DNA from: Dehalococcoidia bacterium UBA2588
Lineage (GTDB): Bacteria; Chloroflexota; Dehalococcoidia; Lucifugimonadales; UBA3495
Assembly: GCA_002339805.1 (NCBI GenBank)
Contig: DDKW01000020.1
Coordinates: 54,573 to 62,347 of the forward strand
DNA: 7,775 nucleotides
Reading direction: 5' to 3'
Shown here piece after piece: positions 1-7,634 of this stretch (position 1 is the first letter of the stretch; every line of letters begins with the position of its first letter). The translations under genes and the position numbers were made by a program. The notes under the pieces were generated by a model, which saw nothing but the letters and a program-made list of their open reading frames with translations, had not been told where the DNA came from and did no database searches.

Positions 1-1023
1 CAAAGAGAACTAATTATTGGAGACAGATCTACAGGTAAAACCGCTATAGCTATTGACACGATCATTAATCAAAAAGGCGGAGACCTTATATGCATCTATG
101 TGGCCATAGGTCAGAAACAGAGTAAAGTGTCTGAAGTTGTAGGATCTTTAGAGAGATACGGAGCCATGGATCATACTATAGTAGTTACTGCTGGAGCCGC
201 TGAGAGCGCTCCTCTGCAATATATTGCCCCATTTGCTGGTTGTGCTATGGCGGAAGAATTCATGGAACAAGGTAAGGATGTGTTGATTGTATATGATGAT
301 CTTACTAAGCACTCATGGGCTTACCGTCAGATGTCGTTGCTATTGAGGAGGCCGGCTGGAAGAGAGGCATTCCCAGGAGATGTGTTCTATGTTCACAGTA
401 GATTATTGGAAAGAGCTGCTCGATTGGATGATGAGCACGGAGGTGGATCAATAACAGCTTTGCCGGTTATTGAGACCCAGGCTGGAGACGTATCCGCGTA
501 TATACCTACAAATGTTATATCTATTACTGATGGACAGATATTTTTGGAATCAGATCTATTTAATTCGGGTATACGCCCTGCAATAAATGTTGGTTTATCA
601 GTTTCAAGAGTGGGTAGTTCAGCTCAAACTAGATCAGTCAAGAAAGTGGCTGGTAGCTTAAGAATTGATTTGGCCCAATACAGAGAATTGGCAACATTCG
701 CACAGTTTGGGACTTCAGATTTGGATGCTGCAACTCGAGCCCAATTGAGTCAAGGACAAATGGCAGTTGAGGTTTTGAAACAACCTCAATACTTACCTCT
801 CAATTTAGTGCAAGAGACTATAATTTTGTATGCATTGAACGCTCGACATACCGAAGGGATAGACTTGGATAGAGTTGGAGATTTTGAGAATCAATTAGTT
901 AGACATATAGAAGCTAGCCATCCTGAAATTGTGGCAGATATAAATGAAACAAGTGATCTGACTGATGATACAGAAGCTAAGTTATCTAAGGCGATTCAGG
1001 ACTTCAAGTCTACATTTGTATAA
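1..1023 (+). CDS. atpA: F-type ATP synthase subunit alpha (5' end outside window)
   Basis: This encodes the non-catalytic nucleotide-binding alpha subunit of the F1 head of ATP synthase. The frame is open from base 1, so the gene enters from the left. The visible 340 codons start just before the P-loop, and by comparison with E. coli alpha about 160 N-terminal residues are missing. Fragment residues 7-14 are the Walker A motif GDRSTGKT, where most alphas have GDRQTGKT. Residues 99-100 are the Walker B aspartates in VYDDLTK, followed by [18 protein letters not shown] and [18 protein letters not shown]. Arg203 in SVSRVGSS is the arginine finger that reaches into the beta catalytic site. The gene ends TAA, and atpG begins 20 bp downstream. 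The GTG at 100 is an internal valine codon, not the start. Identity is certain from continuous family motifs. Odd points are the Ser in the P-loop and VGSS in place of the usual VGG. Confidence 0.98.
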   Translation, partial: QRELIIGDRSTGKTAIAIDTIINQKGGDLICIYVAIGQKQSKVSEVVGSLERYGAMDHTIVVTAGAAESAPLQYIAPFAGCAMAEEFMEQGKDVLIVYDDLTKHSWAYRQMSLLLRRPAGREAFPGDVFYVHSRLLERAARLDDEHGGGSITALPVIETQAGDVSAYIPTNVISITDGQIFLESDLFNSGIRPAINVGLSVSRVGSSAQTRSVKKVAGSLRIDLAQYRELATFAQFGTSDLDAATRAQLSQGQMAVEVLKQPQYLPLNLVQETIILYALNARHTEGIDLDRVGDFENQLVRHIEASHPEIVADINETSDLTDDTEAKLSKAIQDFKSTFV

Positions 1024-1043
1024 TTAAGGTGCAAGATAAATAA

Positions 1044-1901
1044 ATGCCAAGCGTAAGAGACATAAAAAGAAGAATTAGAAGTATCGAAAATACGGGCCAG
1101 GTTACCAATGCGATGGCCTTGATAGCGGCTTCCAAAATGGCTAGAGCCCAAAATGCGGTTCAATCAAGTAGACCATATGAACAGAAGATTACTGATGTGA
1201 TAGCATCGCTCTCCGCTCAAGTTAGTGGGAGTGAAACAACACACCCGCTCCTTGAATCCAGAGAAATAAATACTATTGGGTTGATGGTTATAGGCCCTGA
1301 TAGAGGTTTGTGTGGAGGATTGGTATCGAACCTTGGAAGATTCACCTCTTCGTTTGTGAGCGATACTGAACATAAGGTGATACCAATATCAGTCGGTAAA
1401 AAATCTCGCGACATACTAGCTAGATGTGATTTAGCGCCTGTAGAAAGTTTTTCAGATTTGAGTGACAGGATAACTAAGTCAGACACTGAATCCATTAGCC
1501 AATTATTAATGGATAAATATATGTCAAAGGAAATAGATGCGATATATCTTTGCTATAGTAAATTCATATCAACTACCACACAGGAACCTGTTATTGAGCA
1601 GGTAATTCCGGTCAACACAGATGGTAATGAAGCTAATAGTAATACAGACTATATATATGAACCAAGCACTGATATGGTGCTTGGAGGGTTAATACCTAGA
1701 TATGTAGATATGAAAGTGTTTCATGCGATCCAAGAATCTATTGCAAGTGAACTCTCTGCTCGGATGGTAGCGATGAGAAATGCTACGGATAATGCAAAAA
1801 GCTTGGGTGATGATCTAACTGTAGTTATGAACAAACTACGTCAAGATAGCATCACGAATGAATTACTTGATTTGGTAGGTGGGCAAGCTGCCTTGGAGTA
1901 A
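1044..1901 (+). CDS. atpG: F-type ATP synthase subunit gamma
   Basis: This encodes the central rotor shaft of F1, a coiled coil that turns inside the alpha3beta3 ring. The product is 285 aa, the normal family length. The N-terminal helix (residues 1-50, with IKRRIRSIENTGQVTNAM) and the C-terminal helix (about 230-280, with ARMVAMRNATDNA, then NKLRQDSIT) are the two conserved shaft segments. DRGLCGG at 86-92 is the usual motif of the Rossmann-like globular part. The ATG at 1044 is chosen because MPSVRDIKRRI matches the family N-terminus. An AAGGTG at 1026-1031 can serve as Shine-Dalgarno, with a somewhat long spacing of 12 nt. It lies 20 bp after atpA and 43 bp before atpD, so it is co-transcribed with them. 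The region around 190-212 (polar, with NTDGNEANSNTD) looks like a variable surface loop. Confidence 0.97.
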   Translation: MPSVRDIKRRIRSIENTGQVTNAMALIAASKMARAQNAVQSSRPYEQKITDVIASLSAQVSGSETTHPLLESREINTIGLMVIGPDRGLCGGLVSNLGRFTSSFVSDTEHKVIPISVGKKSRDILARCDLAPVESFSDLSDRITKSDTESISQLLMDKYMSKEIDAIYLCYSKFISTTTQEPVIEQVIPVNTDGNEANSNTDYIYEPSTDMVLGGLIPRYVDMKVFHAIQESIASELSARMVAMRNATDNAKSLGDDLTVVMNKLRQDSITNELLDLVGGQAALE

Positions 1902-1935
1902 TAAAACAATTATGGTTCTAAGTATTTAGAAATAG

Positions 1936-3336
<1,401 letters not shown>

Positions 3337-3356
3337 CATTAGGCGTAGAGAAAGTT

Positions 3357-3617
3357 ATGAGTACTACACATGTAGAAATAATAACCTTGGAAAAAATGAT
3401 GTATTCAGGAGATGTGGAATCTGTAGTAGTTCCTGGGGCCGAAGGTCAATTAGGGATATTAGCTAACCATGCTTCACTGATGTCTATATTATCCAGCGGA
3501 TTGATTAGATTGAGTTCGGATGGAGATGAAGTTAGTTTCAATGTGAATGGTGGATTCATAGAAGTGGGCAACAATTCGGTCACTATATTAGCCGATTCAT
3601 GCGAACCTAATCAATAA
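3357..3617 (+). CDS. atpC: F-type ATP synthase subunit epsilon, short form with N-terminal domain only
   Basis: Epsilon links gamma to the c-ring and in many bacteria inhibits ATP hydrolysis through its C-terminal helices. This protein is only 86 aa, against roughly 130-140 for the common form. It carries the whole beta-sandwich domain: VESVVVPGAEGQLGILANH at about 20-38, and GGFIEVGNNSVTILAD at about 65-80. It stops six residues later, just where the helical hairpin would begin. The next gene's stop codon lies 28 bp away on the other strand. Reading past the stop in the same frame gives no epsilon-like helix, so this looks like a natural one-domain epsilon and not a fresh frameshift. Short epsilons are known in some lineages, such as green sulfur bacteria. 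The ribosome binding site is weak (GAG at 3348-3350, or AGGCG at 3341-3345), so translation may be coupled to atpD. Confidence 0.93.
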   Translation: MSTTHVEIITLEKMMYSGDVESVVVPGAEGQLGILANHASLMSILSSGLIRLSSDGDEVSFNVNGGFIEVGNNSVTILADSCEPNQ

Positions 3618-3645
3618 ACATCCTTCTGCTGGAATTGCATTCTGT

Positions 3646-4644
3646 CTAACCTAAATGCTCATCTGAGCCTTTGGCAACTACATGTAACGGTTTACCTTCC
3701 GCAAATGATTGAAGATTATCGATAGTCATTTCCAGTCCCTTCATTGTAGCAGCTTCTGCCATCCCGCCTACATGTGGTGATATCACGACATTCGTAAGAG
3801 TTGTAAGTGGATGATTCTCGGGTAGTGGTTCCTGAGGGAATACGTCTAAGCCTGCTCCGAGTATTGTATTGTTATTAAGAGCGGAAATGAGGGCATCTTG
3901 GTTTATGACATCTCCCCTAGCTGTATTTATTACGATACATGTGTCTTTCATTAGTTTGAATTCTCGTTCATCTATTAGATTAACTGACTCTGAAGTAGCT
4001 GGTATGTGTAGAGATATCACATCGGAATTCTTTAATAAATCATCAAACTCTACAAAGCTTATTCCATATTGAGCCGCTCTTTCGGGAGTGGGATTGAATG
4101 TCCACGCAATGACGTTCATTCCGAGGGCTTTCCCTAATTCAATCATACGTTGGCCAATTGCTCCTGTTCCAATTACCCCGAGTGTTTTATTGTAAAATTC
4201 ATTTACATAGCCTGCAGTCCAGCCACCCTGAACTACTCGGTTATGATTCGAAACGATTTGTCTGCCTACAGAGAGTCCTAGTGCCAATGCTTGCTCAGCG
4301 ACATATGGCGCTCCATATGCAGGTGTATTGCTTACCCATATACCTTTGGATTCGGCAAATTCTAAATCGACATGGTTGACGCCGGTACCCCATACAGATA
4401 TAAGTTTGAGGTTAGGACAACAACTTAGGACATCTTTGTTAAATTGCACGCTCCCCCTTATATTAATTACTGCATCAGCATCTTTAATCAACTCAATGGT
4501 TTGATCATCTGTGAGAGGTCTTGTGGTGTGCCATTCAACTTTGTCTGCTAATTCATACACTTTATCCGCCAAAGTAGTATTTTTTAGGACCACAGGTTCG
4601 TCGTCAGGTATAACGATTAGATTGTAAGGTTTAGTGTTAGGCAT
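3646..4644 (-). CDS. D-2-hydroxyacid dehydrogenase family protein (PGDH/GyaR type)
   Basis: This is an NAD(P)-dependent oxidoreductase that should interconvert a D-2-hydroxyacid and a 2-ketoacid in the cytoplasm; the substrate cannot be read from the sequence. It is 332 aa, typical of the two-domain form without an ACT domain. The substrate-binding halves lie at about 1-115 and 295-332, and the Rossmann domain lies between them. The dinucleotide motif is GTGAIG at 159-164. The catalytic set is complete: Arg243 in TARGDV, Glu272 in PQEP and His291 in SPHVGG. The end of beta-2 reads AWTFNPTPERAA (180-191) and lacks the acidic residue that usually selects NAD. The ATG at 4644 has a GAGAAG-like site just upstream. 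The gene converges on atpC and is divergent from the FAH-like gene. It resembles the AWSxNLTPERA subgroup annotated only as 2-hydroxyacid dehydrogenase. A serA role is not supported. Confidence 0.93.
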   Translation of the reverse strand: MPNTKPYNLIVIPDDEPVVLKNTTLADKVYELADKVEWHTTRPLTDDQTIELIKDADAVINIRGSVQFNKDVLSCCPNLKLISVWGTGVNHVDLEFAESKGIWVSNTPAYGAPYVAEQALALGLSVGRQIVSNHNRVVQGGWTAGYVNEFYNKTLGVIGTGAIGQRMIELGKALGMNVIAWTFNPTPERAAQYGISFVEFDDLLKNSDVISLHIPATSESVNLIDEREFKLMKDTCIVINTARGDVINQDALISALNNNTILGAGLDVFPQEPLPENHPLTTLTNVVISPHVGGMAEAATMKGLEMTIDNLQSFAEGKPLHVVAKGSDEHLG

Positions 4645-4691
4645 TAATTCTTCTCACTTGTAGTTTTGTTTGCATTAGTATCATTTTTAAC

Positions 4692-4720
4692 ATCATACCG
4701 CAGTCTAATTATGTCTGCAA
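4692..4720 (-). promoter_or_regulatory. Putative sigma70-type promoter for the 2-hydroxyacid dehydrogenase gene
   Basis: Reading the minus strand, TTGCAG (4715-4720) stands exactly 17 bp before TATGAT (4692-4697). The -10 differs from TATAAT at one position, while the -35 keeps only its TTG. Transcription would begin near 4685, giving a leader of about 40 nt before the ATG at 4644. The AT-rich context makes chance matches likely, so this is a candidate only. Confidence 0.4.
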
Positions 4721-4800
4721 AGATAATTATAATATTGAGAATATATCATAGATTTTGCAACTGATAATTGGAATCACACCTAATCCACAACGTACCAACA

Positions 4801-4829
4801 TTGTTTGAATTTGTCATAAACATTAGAAT
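4801..4829 (+). promoter_or_regulatory. Putative sigma70-type promoter for the FAH-like gene
   Basis: TTGTTT (4801-4806) and TAGAAT (4824-4829) are separated by 17 bp on the plus strand. The -10 has five of six consensus bases and the -35 has three. The predicted start near 4836 leaves a leader of about 24 nt before the ATG at 4860. Its position and spacing are right, but the local AT content lowers its weight. Confidence 0.4.
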
Positions 4830-4841
4830 TTTTTTAGTATC

Positions 4842-4847
4842 AAAAGG
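4842..4847 (+). promoter_or_regulatory. Shine-Dalgarno candidate with two possible ATGs
   Basis: AAAAGG lies 5 nt before an ATG at 4853 and 12 nt before the ATG at 4860. The nearer ATG opens only an eight-codon frame (MEYENSQI) that ends at 4879 and overlaps the main start. The farther ATG opens the FAH-like protein, whose first residues MKIVRF match the usual FAH-family N-terminus. I therefore keep 4860 as the gene start and note the competing frame. Confidence 0.4.
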
Positions 4848-4859
4848 CAAAAATGGAAT

Positions 4860-5684
4860 ATGAAAATAGTCAGATTTAAAATGGGTAAGTCAATTAAGCA
4901 TGGGCTTTTGGATGAAGATTCAGTAATAGAATTGAGAGGCAATATCTATTCTATGTTCAGGCAGACCGTTATAAAACACCCTCTATCTGATGTCGAGATT
5001 GTGTGTCCAGTGCACCCCAATCAAATATGGGGGCCCAAGTACAATTTGGTATCTGAAAATGAGGGTTATGTTGTTAAAGAATACGGAATGGATCCTTGGT
5101 TAAAAGGCAGTAATTCTATTTGTGGGCCTAATGAGCCAGTTATTATTGAACACGATTTGTTTAATGAGATAGGTGTCACAACTTCACTGGTGGCTGTTAT
5201 TGGTAAACAGTGTAAAAAAATTAACCATAAGAACGTGTCTAAATATATCTTGGGATACACTTGCGGGATAGATGTTGCAAGCAAACGTATCAGTAAGGAT
5301 GGAAAAACTAGTTGGAAGGCTAAATCATCCGATAATTTTTCACCGATAGGTCCATATATCGAAACAAATTTTGATATAAATAATTTCTCAGTCACGATGG
5401 AAATTAACGGAAATATGATACAGACTTTCACACAAAATGATCTCCCATATTCACCAGAAGAAATTGTCAGTTACATCTGCCAGCAAGGCACTTTGCAGCC
5501 GGGAGATTTAGTGTTTATTGGTGGTCCAGAGCCATACTCACCTGTGTGCTACAAAGATGAAGTCAGTTGCTCTATAGATGGGATAGGAATTCTGACTAAT
5601 TCTATGGTTGAAGGGTACTTAGCGAATAAGTCTGGCAATCCGCAATCAAGCAAGCAATTTTTCCAAGGCAAGTTGGTGATTTGA
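4860..5684 (+). CDS. Divergent fumarylacetoacetate-hydrolase-fold protein, possibly non-catalytic
   Basis: FAH-fold enzymes hydrolyse, decarboxylate or hydrate keto acids using a divalent metal held by an E-x-E pair and an Asp. The fold is recognisable in this 274-aa protein: MKIVRF...HGLLDEDSVIEL at the N-terminus, LVAVIGKQ at 110-117, GYTCGIDVASKR at 132-143, KAKSSDNFSPIGPYI at 153-167, TLQPGDLVFIGGP at 211-223 and IDGIGILTN near 239-247. The E-x-E pair, however, aligns without gaps to Thr107 and Ser109, and the usual GxNYxxH reads GPKYNLV at 58-64, so the Asn and the catalytic His are also gone. Asp138, Lys155 and Asp158 remain. After the normal family end there is a tail of about 22 residues whose last 12 codons lie antisense to the M16 gene. 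The reading frame is intact. It is either a pseudoenzyme or a member with altered chemistry; the substrate is unknown. Confidence 0.85.
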   Translation: MKIVRFKMGKSIKHGLLDEDSVIELRGNIYSMFRQTVIKHPLSDVEIVCPVHPNQIWGPKYNLVSENEGYVVKEYGMDPWLKGSNSICGPNEPVIIEHDLFNEIGVTTSLVAVIGKQCKKINHKNVSKYILGYTCGIDVASKRISKDGKTSWKAKSSDNFSPIGPYIETNFDINNFSVTMEINGNMIQTFTQNDLPYSPEEIVSYICQQGTLQPGDLVFIGGPEPYSPVCYKDEVSCSIDGIGILTNSMVEGYLANKSGNPQSSKQFFQGKLVI

Positions 5685-6929
5685 TACTTTTTCTCCTCCT
5701 ATAGATAGGAACTTGGGAGTGTCCGTAATCAATTTCTGGGACATTTTGTGTAAGTCTTGAACTGTGAAGCTATCCCATTGTTCAATGGTTTTATTGAAAT
5801 CTAATAAAGTTCCAGACAGCAAGGTTTGCCCGCCGATGAGAGCGGCTAATCTTTCTGTATCTTCCATAGCAATCAGCAATTTCCCTTTAGCGTATTGTTT
5901 TACATGTGACAATTCTTGTTCGGTTACTGAATTGGTAAGGGAATATAACTCTTCTAATATAGCTTCCACTGCTGACAGGCAATTCGAGTTTTTCACACTG
6001 CAATTGATTAGCCAAGTTCCTGTTTCATTATAGGTGTTTACACTACTAGTAATATCGTATGCTAATCCTAATTCTTCTCGTATTTTTATGAAGAGACGGC
6101 TACTCATACCCTCTCCAAGCATGATGTTGGTTAAGTTCAATAAAGGGGATAAAGAATGTGAGAATTCCAGTCCCTGCACACCTAAATTTATGTATGTATG
6201 ATCTGATGTTTGATCGAAGGTGATCAAACGGCTAGACATATGATTGGGAATAAGCTCTATAGTGTGGTTGGGGCTATGTACACTAATCCATTTAGATGTC
6301 GCATCATTGATAGACTGCAGTAATTCGTTTTCTGGGAAGTTTCCAGTTATCGTTAGAACCAAGTTTGACGGATCATAGCGCTTTTGGAAGTAGGTTTCTA
6401 TATCGTACTGTTTCAAATCTTCTAAAGATTTGTGGCTTCCCACGATTTCCCATCCCATAGGATGTTCAGGAAACATTAGTTGATCAATGCCTAATTCGGA
6501 TTGGTAAGAAGGATGGTCCGTATACATCCGGAGTTCTTCGTGAATAACATTACGTTCTCTTACAATTTCAGAAGGTTCCATTAGAGGGTTCATGCACATG
6601 TCTAGTAAAATGTCAGTAGCGATTTTCCATTGATTATAAGGTACTTTAGCCCAGTACATAGTATATTCTTTCGAAGTGAGGGCATTTATTTCTCCGCCAG
6701 TGTTTTCAATTGCACTAGTTAATTTTTCCGGACTAGGCCATGATTTAGTGCCTTTAAACAGCATATGTTCCAGAAAGTGTGATACTCCTGAATTACTGGA
6801 AGTTTCATATTTAGAACCTGCTCCTACACAAATGTTTACAGACACAGATGTAGCAGTAGGTATATTGTAAGTAATGACTCTCAACCCATTTTCTAAAGTT
6901 GTAAGGGTTGGATTATTCCAATGTTTCAT
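5646..6929 (-). CDS. M16 family zinc metallopeptidase (processing-peptidase type)
   Basis: This is an M16B-type peptidase, related to mitochondrial processing peptidase beta and the bacterial YmxG/PepR group. It degrades or processes peptides inside a closed chamber. It is 427 aa, the usual single-polypeptide M16B length. The inverted zinc motif HFLEH is at 51-55, and Glu131 in VIHEEL, 76 residues after His55, is the third ligand, so the catalytic half is intact. The second half carries the characteristic GEGMSSRLFIKIREELGLAYD at 272-292, with the Arg278 and Tyr291 used for substrate binding. No signal peptide or membrane segment is visible. Start: the ATG at 6929 gives MKHWNNPTLTTLENGLRVI, matching the family start. 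There is no Shine-Dalgarno in front, but a promoter ends about 11 nt upstream, suggesting a near-leaderless mRNA. Its 3' end overlaps the FAH-like gene by 39 bp. The substrate is unknown. Confidence 0.95.
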   Translation of the reverse strand: MKHWNNPTLTTLENGLRVITYNIPTATSVSVNICVGAGSKYETSSNSGVSHFLEHMLFKGTKSWPSPEKLTSAIENTGGEINALTSKEYTMYWAKVPYNQWKIATDILLDMCMNPLMEPSEIVRERNVIHEELRMYTDHPSYQSELGIDQLMFPEHPMGWEIVGSHKSLEDLKQYDIETYFQKRYDPSNLVLTITGNFPENELLQSINDATSKWISVHSPNHTIELIPNHMSSRLITFDQTSDHTYINLGVQGLEFSHSLSPLLNLTNIMLGEGMSSRLFIKIREELGLAYDITSSVNTYNETGTWLINCSVKNSNCLSAVEAILEELYSLTNSVTEQELSHVKQYAKGKLLIAMEDTERLAALIGGQTLLSGTLLDFNKTIEQWDSFTVQDLHKMSQKLITDTPKFLSIGGEKVSNHQLALEKLLA

Positions 6930-6940
6930 AAGGCATTTAT

Positions 6941-6969
6941 AGTATAAATGAGAATGACTCTCATTTCAA
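6941..6969 (-). promoter_or_regulatory. Putative promoter of the M16 peptidase gene
   Basis: On the minus strand, TTGAAA (6964-6969) and TATACT (6941-6946) are separated by exactly 17 bp. Four of six bases match consensus in the -35 and five of six in the -10. The -35 overlaps the stop codon of the upstream MBL gene (6966-6968). Transcription would start near 6934-6935, only about 5 nt before the ATG at 6929. That fits the absence of a ribosome binding site there. This is the best promoter match in the window. Confidence 0.6.
6946..6966. promoter_or_regulatory. Inverted repeat resembling a Fur box, inside the M16 promoter
   Basis: AAATGAGA (6946-6953) and TCTCATTT (6959-6966) are perfect 8-bp inverted arms around a 5-nt centre. 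Read as a 7-1-7 Fur element, positions 6949-6963 are TGAGAAT-G-ACTCTCA, matching the TGATAAT-N-ATTATCA consensus at 11 of 14 positions. The element fills the spacer between the -35 and -10, so a bound repressor would block RNA polymerase. Fur-type iron regulation is inferred. Another metal regulator, or a chance palindrome, cannot be excluded. It is a poor terminator for the MBL gene because the stem is AT-rich and no T-run follows. Confidence 0.5.
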
Positions 6970-7613
6970 CTGTTTAACCAATCTACATCTCCACAAAGAT
7001 CTGGGGCATGAGGTTTCGAAGTGAATACTGAAAACTTTTCTAGTGCTTCCTCTATCGTTGTATTTGTATCACCGTGTCCGGGATATACATCCACTTCGGG
7101 TGGTAAAACTAAAAGCTTGCTTTCAATACTGTGGATTTCTTGTGTGAATGCTTCAGGGTTTTTAGATTTTCCTGGTCCTCCAGGAAATAGTGTGTCACCG
7201 GAAAACAGGTGGTTCCCTAGTAGATAGCATGTTGAACCATTAGTATGTCCAGGGGTGAATAAGCATATGATTTCCTGATTTCCGAATAGGATTCTTTGAT
7301 TATCTTGTATTAATACATCTGGAGAGCTGGGTAGTAAATCAGAGTCACCATCATGGCAATATACAGGGCATTTTGCTGCATTCATTATTTCATCGAACCC
7401 GAGAAGATGATCTTGATGGCCATGGGTAATAAGAATTGCGACTATATTGGTGTCTCCAATTTCCTCGATGATTTTTTCAGGTTCAGCTGGGGTATCAATA
7501 ATGATTCCTTCATTGGTTTGATTGCATTTAATCAGATATCCATTATTGGAGTATGGCCCCATGTCAATTTGAGTGATCGTAGCATGTATGTTTTCGTCTT
7601 GATAAATGTTCAT
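6966..7613 (-). CDS. Metallo-beta-lactamase-fold hydrolase (glyoxalase II-like)
   Basis: This is a cytoplasmic metal-dependent hydrolase of the MBL superfamily; members of this branch cleave thioesters or related bonds. It is 215 aa. The metal-ligand set is complete: THGHQDH gives His64, His66, Asp68 and His69; PGHT gives His123; SGDT gives Asp140; and PGHG gives His180. The C-terminal helical domain that binds glutathione thioesters in true glyoxalase II (about 250 aa) is absent. This points to the short YcbL-like or general hydrolase group and not a proven GloB. The ATG at 7611-7613 is preceded by AGGAG (7620-7624) with a 6-nt spacing, one of the two clearest ribosome binding sites in the window. 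It starts 21 bp after the uvrA stop, so the two are probably one transcription unit. The substrate cannot be named. Confidence 0.93.
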   Translation of the reverse strand: MNIYQDENIHATITQIDMGPYSNNGYLIKCNQTNEGIIIDTPAEPEKIIEEIGDTNIVAILITHGHQDHLLGFDEIMNAAKCPVYCHDGDSDLLPSSPDVLIQDNQRILFGNQEIICLFTPGHTNGSTCYLLGNHLFSGDTLFPGGPGKSKNPEAFTQEIHSIESKLLVLPPEVDVYPGHGDTNTTIEEALEKFSVFTSKPHAPDLCGDVDWLNS

Positions 7614-7634
7614 TTTAGTCTCCTATGATAAATC

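Larger units (their letters stand above)
4645..4859. other. Divergent intergenic region
   Basis: These 215 bp separate two divergently transcribed genes and are noticeably more AT-rich than the surrounding coding sequence. One promoter-like pair was found for each direction and is listed separately. I found no convincing inverted-repeat operator, no riboswitch-like structure and no open frame longer than a few codons, apart from an eight-codon frame at 4853-4879. An intrinsic terminator is not expected here because both genes start in this region. Confidence 0.7.

Noticed and set aside
1164..1495. Minus-strand open frames of 69 and 92 codons inside atpG.
   Set aside because: They are shadows of a strongly conserved gene, with no ribosome binding site or recognisable protein features.
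3618..3645. The 28-bp gap between the convergent atpC and dehydrogenase genes, searched for a bidirectional terminator.
   Set aside because: Only a 4-bp stem (GAAT-TGC-ATTC) is visible, with no T tract. It is too weak to call.
3615..3760. Possible frameshift that removed the C-terminal helices of epsilon.
   Set aside because: The continuation in the same frame does not resemble the epsilon helical hairpin, and the region is occupied by a well-conserved gene on the other strand.
4728..4733. Exact TATAAT in the divergent region considered as a plus-strand -10.
   Set aside because: No acceptable -35 lies 16-18 bp upstream, it would make a leader of over 100 nt, and the AT-rich context makes a chance match likely.
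5066..5431. Minus-strand open frame of 121 codons inside the FAH-like gene.
   Set aside because: It is antisense to a recognisable FAH-fold frame. Its hydrophobic composition is what reversed codons of that gene would give, and no start signal is seen.
5697..5710. Perfect inverted repeat TCCTAT-AG-ATAGGA just after the FAH-like stop, considered as a terminator.
   Set aside because: The loop is too short for a 6-bp stem, no T-run follows on the plus strand, and the repeat lies inside the M16 coding sequence, where it is explained by the codons.
6946..6966. The inverted repeat before the M16 gene read as an intrinsic terminator of the MBL gene.
   Set aside because: The stem is AT-rich, the arms continue into a -10-like element and not a T-run, and the promoter and Fur-box reading explains more of the bases.
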